A DNA stretch of 64,000 bases from Rhizomys pruinosus (GCA_009823505.1 VZQC01000263.1:1365012-1429011), one strand, 5' to 3'. Numbered from the stretch's first letter, positions 46,424 through 57,996 are shown. Translations and numbers: made by a program. Notes: generated from the sequence alone by a model not told the origin.

Positions 46424-46601
46424 ATGTGTGGATAAAGCCCAGGACATCGCCAAGGCTGCTTTGAGGAAGCACTGTGGGAGCCACTGGAGGGAGGCACCTC
46501 CCCTCCCACCAGAACCTCCAGAGAAGCAAAAAACAGGAAGGTCTCAGAGTGGGGCTGGGTCAGGACTTAGCAAGCCTGGGCAGCGTGCTTCCCTTCAGTA
46601 G
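46424..46601 (+). CDS. Candidate terminal coding exon of an unidentified plus-strand gene
   Basis: A good acceptor (branch-like TACTGAA near 46392, T-run, CTCAG ending 46423) is followed by one base that completes a split codon, then 58 open codons from TGT at 46425 to TAG at 46599-46601. A poly(A) signal AATAAA follows at 46613-46618. The peptide begins CVDKAQDIAKAALRKHCGS, is Lys/Arg-rich, then Pro-rich and Ser/Gly-rich to the end. I do not recognise it. In human, the gene next to RASA3 on this side is, as I recall, CFAP97D2, then CDC16; position alone makes a CFAP97D2 orthologue possible, but I found no exon with its conserved domain. A B1 inserted at 46649 marks the end of the exon's 3' region. 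It could also be a chance open frame of about 58 codons. Confidence 0.38.
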
Positions 46602-46648
46602 CAATGTTTAAGAATAAAGGCAGGTGTTTGATTAAAACTAAGTGATAC

Positions 46649-46812
46649 TGCCAGGCATGGTGGCACGTGCCTTTAATCCCAGCACTTGGGAGGCAGAGGC
46701 AGAGGCAGGCGGATCTCCGTGAATTCAAGACCAGCCTGGTCTACATAGTAAATTCCAGACCAGCTGGGGCTTCAGGGAGACTCTATCTCAAAATGAAAAA
46801 AAAAAAAAAAAA
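46649..46812 (+). mobile_element. B1 SINE in the 3' flank of the candidate terminal exon
   Basis: Full B1 with a duplicated ggcagagg unit. Target aactaagtga repeats on both sides. Confidence 0.94.
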
Positions 46813-48189
46813 CAACTAAGTGAACCAAAGACATAAGCCAACCGGGCATAAACAGCTATTCTTATGCCACTCATTGCTGATTCTTAGACAAGGTCTATAA
46901 TGAACTGACTGGGGATGGCACCATCTGAAGATCATTACCCTCAGCTGCAGGAAAACAGCCTTGGTACCAGAGGGAAAATCCTCTGGTAATTTGTAAGGGT
47001 TTTCCTACCACTCCAGTCTTAGCTTCTGTTTTCTCTTAGTGTTTTTAACTTGGGAATTTCTTCAACTTTATTCCCTATTCTCTACCATATTTTCACTGTT
47101 GAAACACTCTATGTCTCAAAGGCACCCCGAAGATAATGGTTAGAAGAAGGTTTGCGTGCTTGGGTTTATGTCTCTCCAGTGTCTGTTCGGGAGACTTGGG
47201 TGCTCTGGGGTTAATTTCTTCCAGGCTTCTTCACTTGCTCCAAGCTTCTAGACAAATGTCTCCATCTTTGGTCTGCTGGTTCTGGCTCTACGCATATTTT
47301 AAATCCTTTGTGCGATTTTAGTGAGAGTCTGAAGAGAACAGGTAAAAGCTTGTACTTTGACTCCATGGCTTTCTGAACCACAAGCTTCTATCCAGTTGAC
47401 TTCATTTTTTGCCTTGTCCTGGTCTTTGTTACTTTGCTAGACAGGTCATACATGTGCCTTGTATAAAATTTAAACAGTGCAGGAAGGAGAATGTGACACA
47501 TTAATATCCCAACTTTGTCCCCAGCTCAAGAACGGCCTCAGGGCCGATGGAAGCCCCGCCTGTGTAAGTGGACGCAGCCACTCCTGTCCGGGTGTTCACA
47601 CAGGGCCTAGCATATGCTGCATACTCTCCGCTTGGCTTTCTTCCTTTGTACTTTCGTCATTCCACGTCACTAAGAGAGTAGAGCTGCCTTGTTTAAAATG
47701 AACAGCTGCTCAAGAGACCACCTTCCTCGTGCTTGGCCTGTGGCTTTTCTTCTGACAGACAGATCTGCCCTCGTGTTTCTTTATCCTGAATAGGGTAGCA
47801 ATGTGAGGTGCATCTCTGACCCTTATAGTCTATCCAGGGTTGAAATTCCAGCAGGCCACCTCTCTGCTAGATCACAGCTAAGTCACCTCCCTGGTACAGC
47901 AGGAAGGGTATGGGGGAGGCAGGTGCCTGACTCAGAAGCCTAGCCTGGGAGGAGCAACACACCTGTCACCTGCCAATAGCAAGTTAACCAAGGGACCACT
48001 GCGAGCTGCAGGAGAGGTAGAGATACGCCCTCCCATTCCTTCAGAGGAAGTGAGGATGGGCGTCCATTGAAGGCCAGCTCCACCTAGGAGCTCCTTGACA
48101 TTTGAATTTGTATGTGTTCATGTTGTCAATGCTTTCATAACTTCATATGAAGCTTCATAATTCCATATTTCATAATGTTAAGGGTGATC
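46813..48189. other. Unique flank with an ancient repeat at about 47415-47700
   Basis: 47430-47700 (ttgtataaaatttaaacagt, then ttgtccccagctcaag and cattccacgtcactaag) resembles an old mammalian interspersed repeat whose class I cannot fix. The rest is unique with no recognised exon. Confidence 0.4.
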
Positions 48190-48249
48190 TTAGTCTGTTC
48201 TCTGTTATTATGCACCACTGTGTAATTCATAAAGAAAATGGGGCTTGCT

Positions 48250-50093
48250 AAAACCTATGCTATATGTGGTTTGCATAAATGCATATTTTGGAGTGATGCA
48301 AATTGGAGGGAATAACAACAACAACAACAAAAAGACTGGGTCAAAGAACTGACTAAAAAGGTGAACTTCTGCTTGAAACAGCATTGGTTTACAGACTCTG
48401 ATAAAAATGGTAATGCATCCGAGTTAAATGGAGATATAAATCACTGTTGTGTAACAACTATTTATAATGAGTCCTAATGAAACTTACCTTCTAGGTGCCA
48501 CAAAGGTTTTGATATGAGAGACTTTCTTGCCTCCCCCCCAGAACAAGGAGAAATATGACGATGATGAGGTTGCTCTCCAACTGTAAATTGGAGACAACTA
48601 TTATAGAGGTAATCTCTTATAAAACTGGTAAAACTGCCTTCTTTAATTGACTAATAGACATAGAACTGTGAAAAGGATTACTCTCTGTTCAGAACCAAAT
48701 ATAACACTAAAGTCCTTAAACTATGCGCTTAAGCAAAATATATCAATACAGGAGCTCTGACATCAGTAATGGATTATTCCACCAGGGAGATGTTGGCCAG
48801 GGGATCTAAGGTCCCACAAAAGGTAAAGGCTCCTTGCCTCTAAACTGGGATACCTGCAAGAAGAGAGGCGATAAGGCCCTGCTGCTGAAGACCTGATGTT
48901 AACATGGAAAAGATGCATTGAGACCACACATGCAAGTGTACAGATGGCCTCTGGAATACCAGAGAGTGTTACCAAGGGCCACTAAACCAATAAAGCAAAT
49001 ACGGGTCTCCTTGAGTCAAGCAAGACTCCACCGTCAGCACCAGCTACACCTCACCTGCCTGGAAATAATGTGCAGCAGAGGCAGCCATATGCCTGTATAT
49101 CCCAAATCTAATTGGCTATTGGCTCTCTCCTTGGAGGAATGACCCATGGCTGATGCCACAAGCTTACATTCTCTACAGGTTAGGAGATATCATAAGCCAC
49201 AGTAAGACCCCGTCATATTTAACAGGAAAAAATGTAGTTCGTGGATCAACATCTCATCTAAACATATATGTCTATAACAAAGTAACCTACCATAACTATT
49301 AATGCTGCTTAAATACCTATATATCTAATTGCTTGTGCTTCATTAGTAGGATCGAAAGGTTATTCCTGGACAGACTGTCAGCCCATGAAAGGAAACAGCC
49401 AGAATTGACCAGAATCCAAGACAACAGCTCCAGAGAGAGTGGACTGTTCTGCTTCTCATCCACTTGTGCCCCTTTTCTAAGCCCAGGGAATAATCTGCGG
49501 AAGAGGGGGCGTGGTAGAATGTAAGGGCTGCGATTGGGGTGAAGGGTGAAACTACAGCAATGTAGTCTGGACCCTCATTTGATTAACCTGATTGAACATA
49601 CAACCCCTCACCCCCCGCTGGAAGGTGGGGCTGTGGGTGTTTGGGCACAACAGCCTGCAAATTGGTTATACATGAAGGATGCTTGTACTCATGGATTATC
49701 ACTTATAGCTAAAAAATGGAAAAAAAAACTGAGAGAAATATGCAGGACAGTTATGGCAGAATGCATGATCTCGGTTGGGGTGGGGGTGGGGGGGAAGGGA
49801 AGGGGAGATATGCCTGAACTGAATTGGAAAGATGTATGAAATGCACAAAGCATCAATAAAAAAAAATGTTATTAAAAAAAAAAAGAACTGACTAAAAAGG
49901 TGAACTTCTGCTTGAAACAGTAAACTTCTGCATTGAAAATTTTAAAAGAGACTGAGAGAGATGAAAAACATGTTTGGCAGAATACATGAGCTCTGGTGGG
50001 GGTGAGGCAAGGAAGGGGGGACAGGTCTAGATTTGATTGGAAATTTTGTATGAAATGCACAAAGGTTCAATAAAAATTGGCTTAAAAAAAACA
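48250..50093 (+). mobile_element. L1 3' end split by another L1-type insertion
   Basis: 48250-48381 and 49921-50093 join to the same sequence that is uninterrupted at 38858-39172. An imperfect gggcttgctaaa/gggacttactaaa repeat flanks the outer element. Confidence 0.85.
48382..49881 (+). mobile_element. 1.5-kb L1-type insertion with an unusual long 3' UTR
   Basis: Bounded by a perfect 39-bp direct repeat (48343-48381 and 49882-49920) and ending in the shared L1 terminus (ttatggcagaatgcatg, G-run, atgaaatgcacaaagcatca, A tail). Its first 150 bases resemble the 3' UTR start of the L1 at 44040 (ataatgag...aacttacc). The middle kilobase has no ORF2 and no match that I recognise. Confidence 0.8.
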
Positions 50094-50334
50094 GGGACTT
50101 ACTAAATCTATAGTTCTAGGGCCCATAAGTTCATGATAGCTGACGCTAACTGGTGAGTGTTTCATGCTGCATAGAGAGTGAGCAGGTACATGGAGAGAGA
50201 TAGACTCAGGGGCTGCCTTGTATAGCCACCCAGTCTCAGTGGGAACTAACCAAGTCCTGAGAGAACGACCTCAATCTCCTCTTAGTGCCCTAATCACCCT
50301 TCTTTCTTCACTGTCTTTTTTCCTTCCTCCTTCT

Positions 50335-50470
50335 CTCCTTTCTTCCCCCTTCTCTTTTTCTTTTTGATGGGCTCTCACTGTATAGCCCAGGCTGGGCTCA
50401 AACTCACGACCCTCCTACTCAGTGCCCTGAGAAATTGGGATTACTGGTGCACACCACCACATCTACCCTC
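50335..50470 (-). mobile_element. Old B1/Alu-like monomer
   Basis: tttttgatgggctctcactg, cccaggctgggctcaaactc and gggattactggtgcacacca in antisense order. It is diverged. Confidence 0.7.
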
Positions 50471-50590
50471 CCCCAAAGGCCTACCTCCCTCACAAAGGCC
50501 TCACCTCCCAATATCACTATACTAGAGACTGAATTTCAACCTGAGCTTCTGAGGGGATGAACAACGACATTCAAACCACCACCAGGGAAA

Positions 50591-50777
50591 CCTGTTTGTT
50601 TTCTGAAACATCTCTTCACCCTTGCTGAGCGATTTTTCTCAGGCCTAGTTCCTCCGTGCAGATTACGGCACTCTGCTCATCTGCCTCTGGTCTATGATTG
50701 CAAGTTGCAAATCCTTCCTCCAGTTTGGTTTTATGTTAATGATATATTCTATTTTATGTACTCAAATGTTTTAATCA
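50591..50777. other. Unique DNA
   Basis: Nothing recognised. Confidence 0.5.
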
Positions 50778-50920
50778 TGCCAGGTGTGGTGGTGCACACC
50801 TTTTATCCTAGCACTTGGGAGACAGAGGCAAACGGATCTCTAGGAGTTCCAGGTCAGCCTGATCTACATAGAGAGTTCCAGGTCAGCCAGGGCTGTAGAA
50901 TGGAACCCTGTTCTCATTTT
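50778..50920 (+). mobile_element. B1 SINE, old
   Basis: gccaggtgtggtggtgcaca to ggaaccctgttctcatt, with many substitutions. Confidence 0.88.
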
Positions 50921-51879
50921 CTCCAGTTAACTATTTATTTATCTAGAGTTTATTTTGCACAATGGTGTGAGGTATGGATGTAAATTAAGTCTTGTGTTGG
51001 CTCTGCAGTTCTCTCCAGACTGCATGTGAGTGAATTTTCTCCCTAATGGGCACGAGTGCTTTGCTAGTCACCACGCTCCTTGGAGGCCCAGCAGGTTTCT
51101 GGGCTCCCCAACTTGGTCTTTAGCCTGTTCCTCTACATACCTGTACTAACCCTACTGTTAGTTTTTTAGAAGTTACTATTATGACCGTTTTTCATTTGAT
51201 CTTGTCTAGTTGAAAAAAAAGGTGCAAGATCAATCAGGACCCTTTTCCAGGATCACCTGCTGTGTGACCTTGCCAACCTTCTACCACACACCCAGGTCAC
51301 CTGTGGGTGTTTCTCTTGCTTCAAGACTAAATGTGTCCTTTCACTTTAGCAGTGAGTTGAGCTCACTGGTAGTACACATGGCAGGAAGGCTGCAGTCGCC
51401 CTTGGCTTTGCCATCATGGCTTGCGCCACAGTTTCTGGTGATGGTAGCTTCTCATCAAAGAATTTCACAGAGCGCGCCCTTGTTGGCCGCGCATCACATG
51501 GAGGCGAAGTCTTTGTGTCAGGGTGTGTGGCTGGCTTTCTGCCCCTCCTTGTGTTTCTCTGTCGCTGCACCTGTTTCTCTCTCCTCCTCCTTTCACTTAC
51601 CCTGTCCTTGTATAGATCTCATGCTGGGTTCTTTCTAACCGTGAGTCACCCTGAGTGAGGAGAGTCCTCCCTGGAAGAGCTATTTATGGAGGTTCTAGAG
51701 ACACGGCAGGCCACGCCTGACTGGCAGGAATGCCTGTGAGGAGGCAGTGTGGTGGAAATGGCCTGAACAGGCAGGCCTGGGCTGTTCACAGTGGCACATT
51801 CCACTCCCTCACCTGCCTCTCCAGTGTAGCTTCCTACAAATGAGTCTCCTCTGGTGACCCCCAGCTTTGCCAGGCTTTC
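50921..51879. other. Unique DNA with a small CpG-containing patch
   Basis: 51410-51520 holds several CpGs in otherwise CpG-poor sequence. Open frames there have no family match. Confidence 0.45.
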
Positions 51880-51887
51880 CCCTTCCC

Positions 51888-51979
51888 TTGTCCTCCCTCC
51901 CCTCCCCTCCGTCCCCTCCCCTCCTCTCCCTTCCTCTCCTTTCCTCTCCCCTTCCCTTTCCCATTCTTTTCTTTCTATG
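51888..51979. repeat. Polypyrimidine (CCCCT/CCTTT) tract
   Basis: About 90 bases of almost pure C/T on plus. Confidence 0.93.
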
Positions 51980-52045
51980 TTACTATGGATTGAACCAGGA
52001 TCTCACACATGCTAGACAACTGCTCCACTGGCCAGGCCATTTTAA
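51980..52045 (-). mobile_element. ID SINE remnant
   Basis: tggattgaaccaggatctca, then catgctagacaactgctcca in antisense ID order. The adjacent pyrimidine tract may be its decayed tail. Confidence 0.65.
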
Positions 52046-53440
52046 CTTCTTATTCATTACAAGACTGTCCAAAGAAACCCCTGGTACAGGGCTATCCCTG
52101 GCCTTTCCCTGAGGATGTGACCCTCTCGGGGACCCAGTGACTTCTCCTATTTGCTGTAGATTCTCGTTTGCTGTAAGTTGTTATCAAGTATCATCTGGTT
52201 TCACTGGAACTGGAATGAACTTCTCTTTTCTCTTTTCTCAGATGGGGTTAAATATAATTTCCACTCTGCCAATTTACAAGGTCTAGGACCTCTAGCAGGC
52301 CAGCAAGGCCTGAGGCTAGGCCTTGGTCTTCACAGGTGGTCTTTTCTCAGTCTGATGAGTCACTTCTTCGCTCTGCCCTGGGAAAGGTCCCTGTTATTTT
52401 TAAGTATTTGCTCACTCTTCCCTTCTCCCTTCTCTCTCCCTTGCCGTTGGTCCCTGCCCTCACCTTCTCCTGTCTTCTCCAACTGTTTCTTGAGCTGTGT
52501 CCCGAGACTCACTTGACCTCAGACTCCATGTGTTTTGTGAGACTCTAAGTTCAGCAATCCCCCATTTCATGCCTCTCTTCCTCTGCCTGTTCTTACCAAG
52601 GACACTATCCTTAAGTGGGTGGACAAACAATTAAGTTTTTTCCCCTTAGGACAATATTTACTTTTAATTTTTTTTTTCTGACTTTTTCTTCATTCTGTGC
52701 CACTCATTCTCTTTGCTAGTCTGGGTACCTGGCTGCTCAGGCTGTTAAGAATCAGTTTGAGGAGCTGCCTCAGGCTTTCTGCAGTCTACTCTTGAATGTG
52801 GATGTGAATTTCTGTTCTCATGGATGCAGTTTGTTGGCTGTGCTGTTTAGGATAGGCAAGTGACAGGCTGGGCCTTAAGCAGGAACTCTCCTTCCGCACT
52901 CCCATGCAGCCCCAACCCAAGCTGGAATACAGATTCTCCTCTGTACCCAGACTCATGCGAAAGCTGTGCCCCCACATAGTGTGCAATTGAGTATGACCCT
53001 GTGCCTCTCTGCCTATTGGAGCCTACTTGGTGAGGGAAGTCAGAAGCTTTGATTTCCAGCAGCACTTTCTCTGAAAACTGGAACTATGGGCTCCCCTTCT
53101 CTGGGCACTCCAAACCTCTAGTTCCTCTGAGTTCCTTTAGCAGGATGATACAGGCTCAGTGGCTGACTTCTGCAGCCCCTGGCTCTGCTTACTAGCTACC
53201 ATCCCTTCCCCAACTTTCCACTTCGGAGGCCAAGGACAACCCTCATCTTCCATAGCCTCGTTCCCACTCCTTGTTTTTTTTTTTTTTGTTGTTGTTGTTT
53301 TTACTTTCCCTCACCCCTCTTCATGCCAAGGAGAGAGGCTGTGTGTGCATTCAAGGGTTCTGAGTGTTGCTCCATCCCTCAAAACTGGCCCTGGACACTC
53401 AGGGGCATTTTTCTATCTCAGAAGGCCCGGATGAAGTATT
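52046..53440. other. Unique DNA
   Basis: No recognised repeat or exon. A short T-run at 53274-53287. Confidence 0.5.
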
Positions 53441-53443
53441 CCT

Positions 53444-53494
53444 AATGTCCTTAAAATATAAAGCCAAAGCTAGGCTTTATATTTTAATGACATT
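53444..53494. repeat. 22-bp-arm inverted repeat, MITE-like
   Basis: Arms 53444-53465 and 53473-53494 pair over 22 bases with one mismatch around a 7-base loop (aaagcta). The inner 15 bases are perfect. Confidence 0.9.
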
Positions 53495-54245
53495 TAGCAT
53501 TTGAGTATTCTGAATGTCCAGGGTAATTGCCATGCCTGGTCTGGGCTTCTGCCCAGAACATCAACACTTCCTTTGGAGCTATAGCCTCTTGTTTCTCTGT
53601 GTGCCATATAGTGTGGCTTTCACCTATTTACCTAGGGTTCCCAACTTGTGAAACACTTGGATATTTGTTCTTCAGTGCACCTCCTTGGTTTTGGATGAAT
53701 CTGCTTTCTGGGGAAAGGTTTGTTCCATCTCTGTCACACAGACACTACAGAAGGCCTGCTGCGCTGAGGCCCTGTTCTGAACTCCCCTCCAGGCTGTTGG
53801 AAGACATGTAACTATGCAGAGTTCTCTCATTTTGGTGCACATGATGTAGTGTGCTTCCTGCAGATGAGGACACTGCTGACCTCCACTCGCTGAGCACCAT
53901 ACTCCTGTTCAGCCATCTTGTCCCAAGCAGAATGGGTCATAGTATGAGTAAAATACTAATGGCTTCACTAAACCAAAGGCTACACCAGAGACAGAAAGAG
54001 AAAAACCAGCATCTTGCTAACTGCATAATCTGTTTCCTGCACACTTCACAGTTTTGTTCCAAACTTACTCTCCAATTCACCAGTAGTTTTCAAAGGCAGA
54101 TCTTGCTCACATTTTAGCCATGTCCATGGGCAAAATATCATATAACTTAGCAGTGTTTAGGATACAGATGTGGATGACTTGTAGCTGTGGTGCTTGGGAC
54201 ATTTTCTTCAAACAAAACTAAGACACCAACATACTAAATATGCTC
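53495..54245. other. Unique DNA
   Basis: No recognised repeat or exon. Confidence 0.5.
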
Positions 54246-54261
54246 AAGGAAAGGTATTCTG

Positions 54262-54405
54262 TATGGACAATATTGAGAAAGACTGAGAAAGAGATGAAAA
54301 GCATGCTTGGCAGAATGCATGAGCTCTGGTGGGGTGGGGGGGATGGGGGGACACGGGTCTAGATTTGATAAAAAATATATATAAATAAATTAATTTTAAA
54401 AAAAA
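54262..54405 (+). mobile_element. Very short L1 3'-end insertion
   Basis: Only the last 140 bases or so of L1 (gagaaagactgagaaagag, ggcagaatgcatgagctctg, G-run, A-rich tail), flanked by a 16-bp duplication with one mismatch (54246-54261 and 54406-54421). Confidence 0.93.
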
Positions 54406-54684
54406 AAGGAAAGATATTCTGGTTGACAGCAGGGTACTCCCTTTCTGTGGGGGCTCCATGTCTCGGGGACACTATGGTGGATAAAGTACCCATCTTAGGG
54501 AGCTGTGGAGCTTTGGAATTGAGCTTCTTCACCTTCTTGCCAAGTCAGGGTTTATCCCAGAGAGGGGCCACATGGCAGGGGATGTAGAAGAGTGTGCAGA
54601 TCCCAACATAACAAGGGGCATCTGGTGCTGGGGAAGGATGAGAATTTTTAGACTGGTAGTGACAAGGAAGTGTTTAGCAATCTT

Positions 54685-55038
54685 TTTTTTATGGTCTTTT
54701 CAAGGCAGGGTCTCCCTTTAGTCCCAGCTAGCCTGGAGCTCACTATGTAGACCAGGCTGGCCTTGAACTCACAGGAATCCGCCTGCCTCTGCCTCCCGAG
54801 TGCTGGGAGGCACCACACCTATTCTTTTTTTTTTATGATTGTGAGTCTTTTTTATTTATTATTTTATGTGTATGAGTGTACTGTCTGCATGTTTGTTTGT
54901 GCACCCATGTCGTGCAACGCTGTGGAGGTTAGAAGTGGGCATCGGATTCCCCTGGAACTGGAGTTAAAGAGAGGGTTCTTAGCCGTCATGTGGGTGCTGG
55001 GAATCAAACCCAGGTCCTCTGCAAGAGTAGTAGGTGCT

Positions 55039-55086
<48 letters not shown>

Positions 55087-55278
55087 AATGTACTGTCTGC
55101 ATGTAGGTTGGTGTACCTATATCAAGCAATGCCTTAGAGGTCAGAAGAGGGCATCGGACTCCCCTGGAATTGGAGTCAAAGATGGTTCTCAGCCGCCATG
55201 TGGGTGCTGGGGATTGAACCCGGGTCCTCTGCAAGAGCAGTCAGTGCTCTTAACTGATGAGCCATCTCTCCAGCCCCG
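54685..55278 (-). mobile_element. Composite B2-B2-B1 insertion sharing one target duplication
   Basis: In minus order: a complete B2 head and body (55278-55084), (CA)n (55083-55043), a B2 lacking its head (55040-54823), and a B1 lacking its head (54822-54685) with an A tail. One perfect 15-bp repeat gtgtttagcaatctt brackets the whole (54670-54684 and 55279-55293). Confidence 0.85.
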
Positions 55279-55330
55279 GTGTTTAGCAATCTTATCCAGC
55301 ATGGTAGCCATGGAGATTAAAGGTCAGGCA

Positions 55331-55558
55331 CAGGGCTGGAGAGATGGCCTAGCGGTTAAGAGCGCCAACTGCTCTTGCAGAAGACCTGGGTTCGATACCC
55401 AGCACCCACATGGTGGCTGACAACCGTCTTTAACTCCAGTTCCAGGGGAATCTGATGCCCTCTTCTGATGTCCGAGGCATTGTGCGACACGGGTACACAG
55501 ACTTGCATGCAGACAGTACATTCATACACATACAAAAATAAATAAAATTAAAAAAAAA
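55331..55558 (+). mobile_element. B2 SINE, near consensus
   Basis: Intact A-box and B-box, an A-rich tail, and an aaaggtcaggca/aaaggtcagaca target repeat. Confidence 0.95.
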
Positions 55559-56345
55559 AAAGGTCAGACATGTGGCTGGAATGAGTCCCGTGAGTGACAA
55601 TCCTAAGGGTGCTTCTGAAGCTCTCAGCAGTCTTCAAACGAGAAGGAGCTGAGGACCAATCTCTACTCTCCCAGGCCCAAGGATCAGTGGGGCACAGACT
55701 TGAAACCTGTCCCTTGCATCTCTGTAGCTCAAGGAGTAGCAACAAATCCTTTTCAGCGGAAGACCTGGCCAGAACTTTAGCTCTTATATTCTGATACCAA
55801 GACCAGTGCTGTGCTCTTCACAGAAAGAACAAAAGTATGGCTTTTGACATGCCTTTGTGTGTTCATTACACAGAGCCCAAGTAGAGAGAGTATCATAGGA
55901 ACAAGAGTCAGAATCTCTGTGGTCTTCTTGGTGAGATGCAAACAATCAGCATTACCTGTTATTGGGTCTAAGTGCCATTTGACAACAGTCACCTGTCTTT
56001 TAAAAATAAGTGGCCCAACGGTGGTCATAGAGTGCTCTTGTGAACATAAACTTCAATTTGTCCTAGGCAAGCAGCTTCAAGAACTCATCACTCACTCGCT
56101 CACAAAGTAGGAGCAGTAGGGAAGAGTAGCGGCCACACAAGAAGGAAGGGTCCTATTTTTAAATTCAGTGCAACTGTGTAGACCAATCAACTAACTGCAG
56201 CTATAAGCCAAATATAACTGGGCTCTTATCTCGGGTTACAGGGACTTCCACCTCTACCCAAGTTGCACTGCTATCGGGGCTCACAGAGCATTGCCCTAGG
56301 AAGTTCCAAGCTTTTGAGAATCTTCAAATGAGAGGGGACCTTAAC
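55559..56345. other. Unique DNA
   Basis: No recognised repeat or exon. Confidence 0.5.
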
Positions 56346-56360
56346 TATCTTGCAAATAGG

Positions 56361-56548
56361 GCTGGAGAGATGGCTCAGCAGTTAAGGGCACTGACTGCTC
56401 TTGCAGAGGACCCAGGTTTGATTCCTAGAACCCACGTGGTAGCTAATAACCATCCATAACTCCAGTTCTAAGGGATCCGACACCCTCTTTTGACAGTTCC
56501 TCGGGTACTGCACAACACGGGCACACTTACATATGTGCACATAAAATC
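56361..56548 (+). mobile_element. B2 SINE, diverged
   Basis: B2 with a tcttgcaaata/tcttacaaata target repeat. Confidence 0.93.
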
Positions 56549-57825
56549 TTACAAATATCCTGTTTCTCTGGAGTATTGGAAGGTCTAGCACTAGAAATAT
56601 GAATTTTTCCATTAAAGTATGAGGTACCTATATATCTCCAAGTTTGACATCAGGGGTAAACAAGGTGGCTTCTGCCTTCTCCCATGGGTAAGATTCTTCG
56701 GAGTATTTCTGTTCACCTTAGACAGCTCAAGGCAGAAGGATTTAGTGGAAGATTCTGAGTCTGTGATAAATTCAAGGGGATGGGACTCCTTACATATCTG
56801 AAGCCAGTACTAGGAGAGTCACCCAGAGCTCCTTAGACCTCTCGAGTCAGCCTCTTGTCCCAGTCCTCTATCACCTCTAAAGGCTATTCCCAGATGCTAT
56901 GCAGAGTTTGTGGCTACTCCTTTGATACCAGGTTTCTGAGTATCTTAGCCCTAGATACATGTGAGTCTGAGTTACTGCATCCAAATGCCAATTACAGTTC
57001 CCAGAAGGATCATTCTAGATTATTCCAGATCATTCTATTGATGCAATTTCCTTCGGTCCAGGCTGAGGTTCTACATGAGAACACAGCAGGTCTAGGGGAC
57101 TTGGGGGCTCTGAGGATTAGGTAGATGCCCCAGAAGATGCTTTCAACACCCATTATGATAAGCACATGACTGAAAGGGAACAGAGGGGATGATCTTGCCA
57201 CAGAGCAAAAAGAGAGATGTACATCAGAGATGGAGAAGCCTGGCCCCCACCAAACCCAGAAGACAAGGGATTGGACCCTTCTACTTCCCTAGGACAGTTT
57301 CCTTATAGAAAATAAGGTGAGGCCTGAATGAGTGCCTATTTGTACCTCTCAACTATTTCCCCCTTATTCCATGCACTGATAAAAGTGTTTCTTGTGTATC
57401 TGGTGAGGTGAATAGCAAACTGTGCTCAGAAGGCCACCCAGGACATAAGAACTCCTCGCACCTGTGGGTGCACATCGGAGCCCCAAACAGACCCTGGTGT
57501 ATGTGACAGCTGCCTCCACTCCTGCTTTAGAATCTGCTCCAAGGGATACTTCATTGGCCACAATAGGAACAATTAGAGGTAGAGAGCTTAGCTTGAGGAA
57601 GAGGACCAAGAAGAGCTACACACCATGGCTGCCTCCAAACGCAGGGCCACCCGGGGGGAAGGGCACATCAGTTCTTCAGGAACAGCAGGGGGCAAAATTG
57701 GTTGATTTTTTAGCTCATTTCTGTTGTGGTTTTAAGTCTAAGTTTCCCCCAAATTGAAGGCACCTCTTCTGGAAGGCCAAGTTCCATATTGGTGTAGTAA
57801 TTTATGTACCAAAAATCTGAATCAA
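56549..57825. other. Unique DNA
   Basis: No recognised repeat. 57464-57757 is open on plus without splice sites or a family match. Confidence 0.5.
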
Positions 57826-57941
57826 GAGCTGGGTGCAGTGGCACAAACCTTCAGTCGCAGCATTTGGGAGGCAGAGGCAGGCAGACCTATGAAATCAAGG
57901 TGATCAAGGCCAGCCTGGTCTACAGGGATACCCTGTCTCAA

Positions 57942-57994
<53 letters not shown>
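57826..57994 (+). mobile_element. B1 SINE with (CA)n tail
   Basis: Diverged B1 to 57943, then about 25 CA units in place of the A tail. Confidence 0.92.

Positions 57995-57996
<2 letters not shown>

Larger units (their letters stand above)
48190..50590. mobile_element. Ancient mammalian repeat split by younger insertions
   Basis: Its left part (tcttagtctgttctctgtta..., 48190-48249) and right part (50094-50330 and 50470-50590, including cactatactagagactg) match the order of a familiar old repeat (tagtctgtt ... cacctcccaatacca). L1 sequence and a B1-like SINE lie between. Confidence 0.55.
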
